A DNA stretch of 26,892 nucleotides from Jimgerdemannia flammicorona (taxonomy: Eukaryota > Mucoromycota > Endogonomycetes > Endogonales > Endogonaceae): NCBI GenBank assembly GCA_003990745.1, contig RBNI01000791.1, forward strand, positions 1-26,892, in the 5' to 3' direction. The translations under genes and the position numbers were made by a program. Positions within the stretch are counted from its first letter, which is position 1; the number at the start of each line of letters is the position of its first letter. Positions 9,887 through 20,077 of this stretch are shown piece after piece. Under the pieces are notes generated by a model. It did not search any database. It saw nothing but the letters and a program-made list of their open reading frames with translations, and was not told where the DNA came from.

Positions 9887-12800
9887 CTATCCAATCCCCC
9901 TAGGGGGGGCCCTCCCCCCTACTCCTTCTTGATGAAACACCACTCTATTGAATACAATTTCCACTCTTCCACCACTCTGTTCACATATCCTTGCTACCAA
10001 ACCTCGTTGCCACCCTCCTGAAGGACCCCAACCTATCCACCATCCAGTCAACAGATCCCCCAACAGCTCCTCCCACCTTATAACCCTCTCTGTCAGGCTC
10101 ATCTGCTGCCTCTCCTCAAACACAAATAGCCAATGACCCGCCAGACCCACCCAAACTGCTAGCACCCACCCGACAGTGATCCAACTATCACCCACCCCCC
10201 CCACCAGCCAAGATCTCAAGTCCTCCCAGCGATCCCCTTCACCCACTGGCCTTCTCTCCACACCCAGTCTATTCCCTATTTCAACCCAAAAGTCCCCCAA
10301 AACCTCACTCTCCCAGCCAATGTTCTGGCATCTGCATCAAACCCCCAGCTTGCCCTACATTATAACACTCCTCACAATCAAAACAGCCACCATCTACCAG
10401 ATGCCCAGTGTGGAAATTCAGCATAATGTTCCTCTGCAGCATTCGCCACCATACCACTCAGAACTTGGGGGGAAGCCACCGCTGCACCTCAGCACTCCAA
10501 GACCAAATACCAGCCCAGTCCCACTCCTCACCAATCCCAACTGCCTGCCAACCACTCAGCCAAAGGTCCTGGCCAAGACCCTGCTGACACTCCACTCCAT
10601 CCCCAATATCAAAAGCAGTAAGTGGAGCACCCCCCAGAAGCAGTCGATCCCATCGCCACATACATAGACCCCACAACACCTCTCCCTCATTGCTCTGCCA
10701 GTGCAGACCAATTCTGTGTGCCCCATCAACCACTTCCCACCAAAGCCCCTAAATTGCAGCCGCTGAATTCCATTGAGCCCTACCAAAGAGTGTAGATCTC
10801 CTGAGGACCCTTGGGGGGAGGTTCTCATCTCCCACACCTTCTGCATCAAAGGTACCCAACCCCCTCTCTGTAGTTCAGCCACTCTCTTCAACCACCAGGC
10901 CTGCAAGCAGTGCAACCTCTTAGGGAAGTCCACAAGGCCCAGACCTCCCCTGTCCACTGGTGTCACAAGAGTATCCCAACTGATCTGGGACCTCCTCCCT
11001 GCCCAAATCCAATCCCTTGCCACTATTGTCAGCCTCTTCACCACCCAAGCTGGGAAGTCCAGGTGGTATACCACATACCACAGCTTGGGGAACCAGTATA
11101 TATTCAGAATCAATACTTGCCCTGCTAGAGAGATATGGCGGCCTTCCCAACCTTGAAGAACCTCCCCCCAAATAGCCACCCTGCTCTCCCACCATACTTA
11201 GGGCAGGACAGAACCATATACAGAGAGGAATATACCCAGATACTGTACCACCTCACCAGTAGGGACAATTGTTCCAATGATGTCCCCACCCACCAGTCCA
11301 TTCCCTAGCACCAATGTCTCACACTTATGCCAGTTGAGCTTTGCCCCAGAGTGGACCTCATACCATTCCACCATCTCCTTAAGTGCCTCAATATCTGCTA
11401 CAGACCCAAGGCCAACCACCGTGTCATCCACAAAGGCCCCCACCTTCCACACAATGCCATAGATAGAGAGCCCCACCACCTTCTGGCGAATCCTATCCAT
11501 TAATGGTTCCAATGAGAGAGCATACAGAATAGAGAACAGGGGGTCCCCCTGAGGCACCCCTCTATGCAAGGTAAATGCCTGACCATGGTGGCCATTACAC
11601 ATCAGCACCGCCTGACTGCCCTTGAGCAGGTTCACTATAGAAGCCCGAAATCCAGAAGGAACACCAATACGATCCAACACCTTGCCCAGCCAAACCCACC
11701 AGACCTGGTCATAGGCCTTCTCCTGGTCCAAAAAGACCAACCTTCCATCCAGGCCACAAGCCCGGGCCCCTTCAATGATACCATACACCCAAGCAGTCCC
11801 ATCTCTTATAAGCCTGCCTCTAACAAAGCCCTGCTGCTCCTCCCCCAGCACCTGTTGGGCAATCTTCTGCAGCCTTGCAACAACTACCTTAGTAACCATC
11901 TTCCTATCCATGTCCAAAAGCATGATTGGTCACCAGTTCTTCCAGTCTTCTCTTCTCCCCTTGTCTTTGTACAATAAAGCCACCAGCTCAAGGTCCTGCT
12001 CTCCAACCCACTCACTGCTCTGAAGAACATGATCACAAAGAGCAGTCATCTCCTCCAAAATGCCAGAGACCTTGACCATCTTTTTCCAGAAGTCCCAAGG
12101 TAGACCATCCTCCCCTGGTGCTGTCCCAGTTTTAGTTGCCACCAGGACACTCTGGACCTCCTCACCTCACACCAGCAAGGCCAAGTCATCCAGTCCATCC
12201 ACTTTGGTGGCCTCTATTCCCCTAATGCATCATCAATAGCTGCCTCATCTGCACCCCCTTCAACCTCACTCTACAAACCCTACCATCTCTCTTTCAAAAC
12301 CCCTAGGATTTGTTGCATGTCATATACTATGTCCCCATCAGCATTGAGGACTCCATCTCACCGATGTCTCACCCTCCTAGCATTGAGCAGATGAGATAAA
12401 TATCTAGTAGGCCGCTCACCCTCCTCAAGCCCCTGCCACCGTAGCCTAGCAGCCATACCCTGCATATGCACCTCCTCCTCTTCTCTCAACACCTGTTGCA
12501 GTTCCAAGATCTCCAATTTAACCTGCACCAACCTCCAATCCTCCACCCCATTGGCAGTAAGTAAACCTGCCCAATCCAATTGCAATCTCCTCAGCCTATT
12601 GGAAGCATACCTTGTATGCTTCCTCCTCTGTCTCCCAGCTTCTCTCTCAGCCTCTTCCCAATAGACCCTCGCAGCCTCTTTCAATCTCATCCACTGGATG
12701 CCCACTGACAAACCCTCACCCCTCCAGTGATAAACTTTTGCCTGAATGTCCTCTACTCATGAATCCCACAACATCTTCTCAGCCAGCAGGGAGGAGTTGA

Positions 12801-13542
12801 GGTGCCAATGTCCAGATCCATCTCCACTCCCCCCTAACTGCCCCTGTCCCAACAGTTTCCAGTGATCAGACCATGGGCACTATTCCACCTCCAACACCTT
12901 CCAGACATCAGTCCCCCAGCATTCCGCTGTCAGAATCCAGTCAATCCTTGTACCCAAGCCATTCACCCAATGCATGTAGACCCTGGAGTCACCCCATCAT
13001 GTTCTACCCATATCCCCTAAGGAGCTCAGCCTCTCTACCTCCTCCCATGCATCCAGGCCACCACTTCTCCCTCCTGCACTCCTCCCACCATCAGTGTGGT
13101 CCAGATGCTGATCCCTAACCATATTAAAGTCCCCCCCAAGCACATTGACCCCTTCTGCCAATAGAACACCCTCCTCCAGCATCTCCTCAATCCATGCAAT
13201 CCTCTCCCCCCTAACCGCAGGGCAGTAGCAAGAGCCAACCCTCACTAACTCCCACCCTGGCCACTGCCAATCTCCCCAGACCAAGCAATCACCCCAGCTC
13301 CTGATTCCCTCCAAGTCACCTCTACCCTTCCTCACTAGAATCGCCACTTTTCCAAACCAAGCAGTAGCCCCACCCCATTCCTTAGTCCACTTCACCTGAT
13401 CATCCTCATCCTCACACTAAACATCCTGTAGCAAAAATAGATCAGCCTCCAAACCCTTGAGCCAAGTAAAAATGTTCTTATGCCATCCCAAACCTCACAA
13501 CCCATTCACATTCAAAGAGAAAATGTTAGTTGTACTGTTTAT
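9887..13542 (-). pseudogene. LINE copy 1 ORF2: endonuclease and reverse transcriptase, disrupted
   Basis: APE-type endonuclease at the N-terminus: SLNVNGL near 13515, LLQD near 13445, GGDFNMV near 13120. The linker has a frameshift between 12358 and 12142. The RT is in one frame from 12142 on: GTAPGEDGLP, KNW-stop-PI, EEQQGFVRGR, VFLDQEKAYD, GVPQGDPLFSILYALSLEPL and catalytic FVDD (about 11430). The C-terminal region is Trp-rich, with an FW/CxxC-like tail as in other Tad1 elements; I see no clear RNase H. The equivalent of the copy 2 start codon (ATG at 26676) is ATA here (13542-13540). In-frame stops include a TGA where NWRPI is expected and ones near 11197 and 13505. It begins 36 nt after the ORF1 stop. 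The product would nick the target and copy the element RNA, but this copy cannot encode it intact. Confidence 0.85.
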
Positions 13543-13578
13543 AAGGAATAATGTTAAAAGGCAAAGTGATCCCATCCT

Positions 13579-15642
13579 CTACAAGTCCACATTCAGCTCC
13601 TCCTGCACTAAGTCCAATTCACGTTCAGCAGCTAGTTCCCTTTCCCCAGCTTCCCATGCCTCCAATCCTCCCAGAAGTTCTACCATTGCCTCATCTTCCC
13701 TCTCCTCAAATTCCTCTTGATACTCCAGACAGGCCTCCCTCCAGAGCTGCAAACCATACTACTCAGCCCAGCAGTACATCGCCTGCTCACCTGCAGCCAC
13801 CACCAGCTCTGCCTTCCTCACCTCATCAACCTCATATCCCTCCTCCTTTAAGAGAATCGCAAGAATCTCACCCTTCAGTGCCTCCACCACTCTCTCACCT
13901 TACAGAATCTGCTCCCAGTACTCCTCAGGCATAATCCACAGGTCCACTTCTCCCAATGCATCAGCCGCAAGGTTATCCATCACCTTGCTCATCCACAGCA
14001 AGTTCCCTACCTCCTTCCCTCCTGGAGTCCCTGGCCGTCCTGCATCCAACATCATGATGTCAGCACTCACACTGGCAGCCTCATCCCACTCCTCCTCAGG
14101 GACATCCACTAGCTCATCCTCACCCGCCGCCACCACCTGGCCCCCTTTTGCCACATCAGGGACCCCAAAATGCACCCGCTGGGCCCCCTTCATCAGCACA
14201 TCCTCTGATGTCCTTCTCTTCACCACCGGGCCCCTCCTGATCAGAGGGGGGGGGGTGGAGTCCAATTCCGGCTCCCAGACCTTGAAGGTGCCATCCATAA
14301 AAGAGTCCTTGCTCAGCACCTTCCCATCTCCTTCCTTGCCTACCTCTACCTCCCCTACCCCTTTACTAGCCCAGACACTGTCTTCAATGCCCCCAGACAC
14401 CTCAGCCCCAACTGCCTTCTTCTTCACCTCGACTGTCATACTTGCCAGTAGCTCTCTCTGCCTCCTGCGCCCCTGCACCCACTCCTACTACCCCTTGTCC
14501 ATGCGGATATGCTTTCCCTCCACTACCTCCAGATGCATCGACTCCTCATACATCTTCCAGGCCCTTGCCCTCCTCTCCACAGCTCCACTCATCTCCTCCA
14601 ATGCCTCCAACAAATTCTCCTCCTCCTCCTCACTCCCCTTTACCCTCGACACCTTACAGATGAATGCCCCCCACATCAGCACAAAAGGCCAGTCACTTGC
14701 CTTCCCCATGGCCTCCTTTCCTGCCAGCCGAATCCTAACATCAATGTTGCCCATCCTGATCATTGTCCCCTCCCACACCTGAAAGCCAATGTCCACCACG
14801 TCGCCATACTCAATCATCACCTCCTCCACCCTCTTCCTAGTCTCCTCCTTAGTCACTGTAGGCACCCCCTTTACTAGAAGCTGCACCACCCTGGGGTTCT
14901 ATTGCAAGTACTGCATCATGGGGACCACCACCTCCCCAACCATGACTCCAGTCTTCAATGCCTCATCCAGTGGCCCGGCCTCCTCAAAGCCCACCTCGAC
15001 CCCCTCCAGACCCTTCAAGAACTTCACCAAAGCCGCCCCAGCCACCTGCTTCGAAACAAGTCCCAGAACCATCCTTGCTATCATCACCAAGCCCTGGAAG
15101 CACAAGGTTACTGCAAACTCTGAGATCGACTTCTTGAGTAATGGGGTCACTGCCAGCCCCATTACATCATCCACCAGATCCCTCTTCCGCATCGGGAACC
15201 CCTGCCCCACCTGGCCATCAGCCATTACATCTCTTTTTTTTTCTTGATTTGCCGTCACACTCCCATCAACAGTCACACCCCCAGCTACAGCACTGCCAGC
15301 CCCTATACCTGCACTTCCAGCTACAGCACTGCCAGCCCCTATACCTGCACTCCCAGCCAGAGCACTGCCCCCCCTCCCAAAGCTTGTCTTGCCCTTCCCC
15401 TCCACATCACCAGCCCTATTACCAGCTGGCCACCCACTCTCCTTAACCTTGTCTACAAAGCTTGGGAGACCAGATCTTCCCCCATGGCCACCAGACACCA
15501 GTCCCCCTCCAGAGCCTTCTCCATTCTTTGGTCCTCCGAAGGCCCCCATCCCCAGGCCATAACCCCTTCCCACCTGCTGCTAGTCAAAGGCCCTAGATCC
15601 ACCTGACCTAGTATGCACACCTATATGGTCATTGCTCGCCAT
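13579..15642 (-). pseudogene. LINE copy 1 ORF1, disrupted by stops
   Basis: A single 687-codon frame from ATG 15642 to the stop at 13579-13581, interrupted by about six in-frame stops (after residue 20, near 14898, a TAG-TAG pair near 14485, at 13900, and one near 13770). No frameshift is needed. It aligns through its central part with ORF1 of copy 2: shared NPRVVQL/DPRVVQL, a VRLAGKE-type segment, KV-x-x-VKG followed by a Glu run, and a MQGRR segment after the stops. Where copy 1 has TAG before NPRVVQ, copy 2 has TGG (Trp). The N-terminus is Gly/Ala-rich with a peptide repeat; the C-terminal third is strongly acidic. ORF1 proteins of this LINE type bind the element RNA. I recognise no clear RRM or zinc knuckle, so the role is inferred from position. 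Confidence 0.75.
15281..15367 (-). repeat. 36-bp tandem repeat in LINE ORF1
   Basis: Two full 36-bp units (15281-15316, 15317-15352) and a partial third, nearly identical. Translated on the minus strand they give a 12-residue Gly/Ala/Ser repeat (AGSAGIGAGSAV). Copy 2 lacks the array at the matching place, so it expanded in the copy 1 lineage or contracted in the other. Confidence 0.85.
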
Positions 15643-15725
15643 GTTGCTAGTCACTTTTCACCAAAACATTGTCAAAAGTATTGCTTGAGTCTTGTGTCAC
15701 CTGAATGTTACTGGTGAAAGGTGTG

Positions 15726-15738
15726 TCTAAGGAATTTT
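15726..15738 (+). repeat. Target-site duplication of LINE copy 1 (right copy)
   Basis: TCTAAGGAATTTT, identical to 9789-9801. The sequence beyond it (CTTAAATG...) is chromovirus DNA again. Confidence 0.85.
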
Positions 15739-15945
15739 CTTAAATGTCTATACCTCATTTTCCACTAGTAGTACAGGGAGAATAGGCTGGCTTCCAGTTT
15801 TACTATTTTTCTAGAGAGTTGATATATCTTTTGTCTTAACTTACTGAGTTTATGATTTTACTTATAATAATTGTAGGGGTACTTTTAACAATATTCAAGA
15901 GGGGTAATATATATTATAGGACTGATAGATATTAGAGTATTCAAA
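15739..15945 (-). other. Chromovirus 3' non-coding segment, proximal part
   Basis: TA-rich sequence downstream of the chromodomain stop and before the LINE insertion. No frame was recognised. Confidence 0.6.
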
Positions 15946-17450
15946 TTAGTTATTTGAAAAATCATATTCTTGAACTAAGTCAGCAGTATTCTGGAGGTTT
16001 GATTTGGGTTCTTATGTAGTATTATAAATTGGATAACCTTTTTACTTGACAAGATATTCTGAGTGATTCTTGTGACCACATTTGTTGAGAATTTATTCAA
16101 CTTTATATTCTTCTTAGTCATTAATAATGACAGGTTCTGGTGGTTTTGTAGTTCAATTTGTAAATAGCTTATTATTATTTTCATTATATTGCTTGAGATA
16201 TTGAACATTGAAGATAGAGTAAATCTTGATAATATCTGATAGTACTAATTTGTAAGATATTTGAGAAACTTGTGCAATAACTTTGAATAGTCTAATAAAC
16301 TTGCTGTCTAGCTTCATAAAGAGTCTGTACTTAAGGTTGTCAACTTGGTATCCTTGGATATCTAGTAGAACTTTTCTCTGATATCAAAAGTCTTTTCTCA
16401 GTAGTGCTGGTTGACATACTATGATTGTTGCTCTTGAGCTTGAGATAAATTTTCAATTACAATCTGGCTTAAGTTATATATTCAGAGTAGGAATTCTTCA
16501 ATAGCTTTGACTGTGAAGAGTTCATCAATAGTTCTGATAAGTATCAGGGGGATGTTCAGGTTTTATCCTATATTGATGAAGAATGGAGTTATTTCAAGAG
16601 ATACTTATTTGCTATTATTATAGATAAACTTAACTATAGTGAGATATTCATACTAATTATCTTATCTATAGGAAATATAATTTCTTAGTATTTGTTTCAA
16701 AGTTTGGTTCATTCTTTCAGTTTGGCCATCAGTTTCAGAGTAAAAGACTATAGATAGTACTAGTTTTATTCCAAGGTGTACATATAGTACTTTCTAAAAA
16801 TAGCTAGTGAATTTCAGGTCTTAGTCACTAATAATATTCTTAGAAAGACTATAATAGTAGAAGATGTTGTCAAATAAGAGTGTGGAAATTTCTGGTGCTA
16901 TTGCAGTAGTGGTAGTGGGTATAAAGTAGGCTTGTCTACTAAGATAATCTATGAAGACAATAATTACATCTTTCCTATTCTTGGTTTGGGGTAGTTATAT
17001 AACAAAGTCTATAGAGATTTATTCTCAATTAGTAGATAATACTGAGATAGGGTAGAGTAATCTAGGTTTTACTAGAGTTGAAGACTTGTTGTATTAGCAG
17101 GCATCATAGAAAGTAATATAGGTCTTTAACTGGTCTGCCATATGGGGCCAATAGAAGTTTTAAGAAATAACTTCATAACATTTATCAAATTCTAGATATC
17201 TAGCTATAGGGCATTATGACATTCAAATAGGATAGTCCTTCAGAGGTCTCAATTGTTAGAAATATACAATCTATTCTTGTAATAGATTATATTGTCCTTC
17301 AATTGGTATTAATGATACTGAGAGTACTTATCAATATCATCATTGCTCAGGATTCTTCAGAGTGCTTGAGCTTCTTTATCATTAGTACATACTATAATAA
17401 TTTATTTCATAATTGAGTTAGTAACCAAGGTGAGAGTTTGTATAACTTCT
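15946..17450 (-). pseudogene. Chromovirus integrase and C-terminal chromodomain, decayed
   Basis: The last part of Pol. The zinc-binding end retains FYWPHMADQLKTYIT and DACQ-N-KSS (about 17150-17075; first Cys of CxxC retained only in part). The catalytic core keeps ISIDFVIQLPQTKNRKD (first Asp near 17006), a YLSRQAYFIPTTTT segment, an IISD-stop-D-KFTS stretch (second Asp near 16822) and YSETDGQTERMNQTL (Glu region 16725-16700). After a basic linker, the chromodomain (about 16113-15961) reads EEYKVE, YLVK-stop-KGY, T-stop-EPKSNL, where both stops sit at the conserved Trp codons. The final TAA at 15948-15946 may be the native end. Integrase would insert the DNA copy; the chromodomain would direct it to marked chromatin. 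Multiple stops make it non-functional. Confidence 0.85.
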
Positions 17451-18800
17451 TCAATTAGTGGTCTGGAAATTTCATCAGCAATAATGTTTTCCTTATCTGG
17501 CCAATACTGGATTTCATAGTCAAAATTAGTGAGGACTTTTATCCATCTGGCTTACTTTTGAGAAAGGATAGCCTGAGTCTTAATGTTGACTAATAATTTG
17601 TAGTCCATCAATATAGTAAAGTGTACTCCTTTAAGGTATGTTTGCTATTTGATCAAAGTGTCTACAATGGCTAACATTTCCTTCTTATAGATTGTATAGT
17701 TGATTTCAGCATCATTGAACTTATAAGAATGATAAGCTATAGGGTGTCCTTCTTACATAAGTACTGCTTCAAGAGCCAGATCTAAGACATTAGTGATAAC
17801 TTTATATAGTAGAGCAGAATTTACTACTTAAAGTACATTAAGGTATCTTTCAGAGCTTGGAAGGCTATATCTTGTTCAGGTCCCCATTTAATAAGGTTAT
17901 TGAAGTCTTTTTCTTACTTTGTAATTCAAAGCTATTCTTCTTTTTTACCATACTTAGTCAATTGAATAAGAGTAGTAGGGATCTTGACAAAGTTGATAAT
18001 AAATTATCTATAATAGTTTGCTAGTCCTAGGAATGACTAAAGGTATTTTAGCTTCTTGAGTCTGGGCCATTCCTTGATTGTGGAGATTTTGCTGAGGTCT
18101 ACTTTAATTCTATTAGGAGTAATAATATGTCCAAGAAATTGAAGAGGAATTTACATTTGCTGAGTTTTGTACAGAGTTAATTTTCTTGAAGCTTCAGTAG
18201 TACATACTAGTTCAAGATGTTCAAGATATTCCTCCAGGGTTTTGCTGAAGACTAGGATGTCATTAATATAAATAATAACAAATTTGTCTAAATATAGATA
18301 TAGAATGGTATTCATCAGTATCTGGAAAGTTGCAAGAGCATTAGTTAAGCCAAAGGGCATAACTAAGAACTCAAAATATCCATAGCAAGTTTGGAAAGCA
18401 GTTTTGTAGATATCTTCTTCTTTTATGGCAATTTGCTAGTAGCTATTTCATAGATCAAAAGAGCTCATGAATTATAAATTGGTAAGCCTATCAAATATTT
18501 TATTAATTCAGAATAGTAGGCAATAGTTCTTGATAGTCTGTTTATTGAGATCTCAGTAGTTAATATATATTTATAGGTCTCTTTCTTTTTTGACAACAAA
18601 GAGAACTGGTGCACTATATGGTGATATACTAGATCTAATGAATTCTTATTCTAGAAGTTCATTAATCTCTTTCTTGGATATATCAATTTCTCTTAGAGAT
18701 ATATGATAGATTGACTTGAAGGCAGGCTTGGCATCTGGGATGGTCTTGATTGCATAGTCTACAGCTTGTTTAGATGGTAAACTTTTTGGAAGTTTCTTTA
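17451..18800 (-). pseudogene. Chromovirus reverse transcriptase and RNase H, decayed
   Basis: RT starts near 18780 with LPSKQAVDYAIKTIPDAKP, then SPYSAPVLFVVKKE, DLNKQTIKN, SSFDL, DIYKTAFQT-YG-FEFLVMPFGLTNA-ATFQ. The catalytic box reads YIND where Ty3/Gypsy RTs have Y-x-D-D; the Asp-to-Asn change at 18264-18262 is one G-to-A. The intact stretch 18360-18151 covers this box. RNase H follows (about 17800-17455): HPIAYHSYKFNDAEINYTIYKKEMLAIV, a LMDYK-type box (His of DHK changed to Tyr) and FDYEIQYWP-KENIIADEISRPL. Stops stand mostly where Trp, Gln or Arg are expected. The enzyme pair would copy the genomic RNA and remove it. Confidence 0.88.
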
Positions 18801-19400
18801 AGAATATGTCTTAGAATTTCTGAAGTAAAGGTCTAACACAGCTATCAACTTTGGAAAAGTTTTCTTCAAGGTTTTCAGGTTCTCCTTTGGATGACTGTAT
18901 AAAGATAGTAAAGAGAGGGCATTTCTTAGCTAATTTCTTGAGTTGTAGTTTATTGATGTGGGTGATCTTTGTGTCTGGGTCACTAGAACTGAGTGGGTCT
19001 TTTTTGCCTTGTAGTTTGGAATTGTGGCATCCTTTCTTAATGGTCAGGAAATAGTTTACCCAATCAATCATAGGGTTCTCTTGTTTTAACCATAGGGTCC
19101 CAAGGATGATTTCATTGTCAGGAAGTAATACAATTTGAAAATTAATATATATATACTTAGTAGTTATCAATTCTGAAGAGTAGGTTGCAGACTTCCTTAC
19201 TAATGATATGTGAGGTTTCATTAGCTGTAGTAACTACTTGAGTTTGTTATACTGGAGAGATCAGAACTTTAAGTCTGTTGGCTATTTCCTCATTGATAAA
19301 ATTGCCTGAGGCACTACTGTCTATCATGATCTTGACAGGTGCTCAATTAATAAAAGTTTTGAGAGTAAGCAGTTTATCTAATCCAATGATGGTAATTTTA
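18801..19400 (-). pseudogene. Chromovirus aspartic protease and RT connection, decayed
   Basis: The retropepsin active site reads IDSSASGNFINEEIANRL (Asp codon at 19321-19319), where DSGA is expected; Gly-to-Ser is one G-to-A. The frame matches the dUTPase upstream. It shifts by one somewhere before 19221, after which an open frame (19221-18811) carries the end of the protease module and the link to RT: IILGTLWLKQENPMIDW, matching the usual ILG-x-WL-x-x-x-NP-x-IDW. Whether the shift is a decay indel or a native frameshift cannot be decided from one copy. The protease would cut the Gag-Pol polyprotein. Confidence 0.82.
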
Positions 19401-19588
19401 GTTATAAGAGGTTTTCTTCTGTTAGCCCTTTATTGGACCAGTTCATTGATATAAAAGAAGTAATTATCAATTATTCAGAAAGAGTACATTCTAATATCAT
19501 GAGAATATTAGCCACTTGATACAAATCTATCTTCAATTTTTTTATAAAACTATTTCTTCTTATTTGCAGTGGGTTGGGCTGGGGCTTT

Positions 19589-19942
19589 GTTTGATAAATA
19601 AAATCTCTTAGATCCTCTGATAGTGGGTAGTAGTTCAGGAACTTCCTTGACTATCAGAGTTGATTCAATTTTCTCAAATAGGATCTGGGTCATGCAGTAA
19701 CTGATAGGAATCTTAAATGGTGTCCAACTATGGTTTCAGATGAAGACAATGATTTTGCCTGTATAATCTTTATTAATGACTCATCCTTCTACTGAGAGTT
19801 CTTTTAATACTAGACTACTGTGATAGCATATTCTTTCAACATATCCTTCAGAGATTCAAATGCTAATTCCTGTGTAAATTTGCTTAACTTCTTGATTGGA
19901 AACTATAGCTTCTTCAGCTGTATATAGGTCATATTTAGCTGC
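19589..19942 (-). pseudogene. dUTPase domain within the chromovirus Gag-Pro frame
   Basis: A trimeric-type dUTPase of about 118 residues, recognisable by five ordered motifs: 1, YDLYTAEE (19933-19910); 2, HSSLVLKEL for the usual RSSLALK (19822-19796), Arg-to-His; 3, G-stop-VINKDYTGKI (19786-19754) for GVIDxDYxGEI, with the catalytic Asp now Asn at 19774-19772; 4, ISYCMTQILFEKI (19705-19667) for IGYRIAQ; 5, RGSKRF (19618-19601) for RGSGGFGST. GYVERI and NHSWTPFKIPI lie between them as in the family. Substitutions are nearly all C-to-T/G-to-A. The frame is continuous with the Gag zinc knuckle upstream and the protease downstream, so the domain was part of a fused polyprotein. dUTPases hydrolyse dUTP to dUMP and limit uracil in newly made DNA. 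The domain is dead here (stops, lost catalytic residue), but its identity is clear. Confidence 0.85.
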
Positions 19943-20077
19943 TTTTTGACTTACTTTAGTTGGGGCTGTGGCTGTTGTCCTTAACTTGACAAAGTCTAGT
20001 ATCTTAATAGTCAGATTGTTGAGATGATACAGAGTAGTGATGGTAGCTTATATTGTAGTATATGGTTTTCAGTTAGG

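Larger units (their letters stand above)
9802..15725 (-). mobile_element. Tad1-like LINE, copy 1, full length, nested in the chromovirus
   Basis: A 5.9-kb non-LTR retrotransposon on the minus strand. Its 5' end (CACACCTTTCACCAG) is the same as that of copy 2 at 24645, which argues that it is full length. It has a short 5' UTR, ORF1, ORF2 (endonuclease and RT) and a poly-A tail (9802-9817 as T on the plus strand), and is flanked by a 13-bp target duplication. It is GC-rich and largely free of the TA-rich decay of its host element, but carries scattered stops and one frameshift. It interrupts the non-coding stretch between the chromodomain and the 3' LTR. Confidence 0.9.

Noticed and set aside
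13985..15606. Several long plus-strand open frames (Ser/Pro/His-rich) across 9.9-15.6 kb
   Set aside because: They are mirror frames of LINE ORF1 and ORF2, whose minus-strand translations show RT, endonuclease and ORF1 similarity.
15946..19942. An alternative genetic code or programmed readthrough to explain the many in-frame stops
   Set aside because: TAG, TAA and TGA all occur, at Trp, Gln and Arg positions alike, and are accompanied by catalytic missense changes of the same transition type. RIP-like decay explains all of them.
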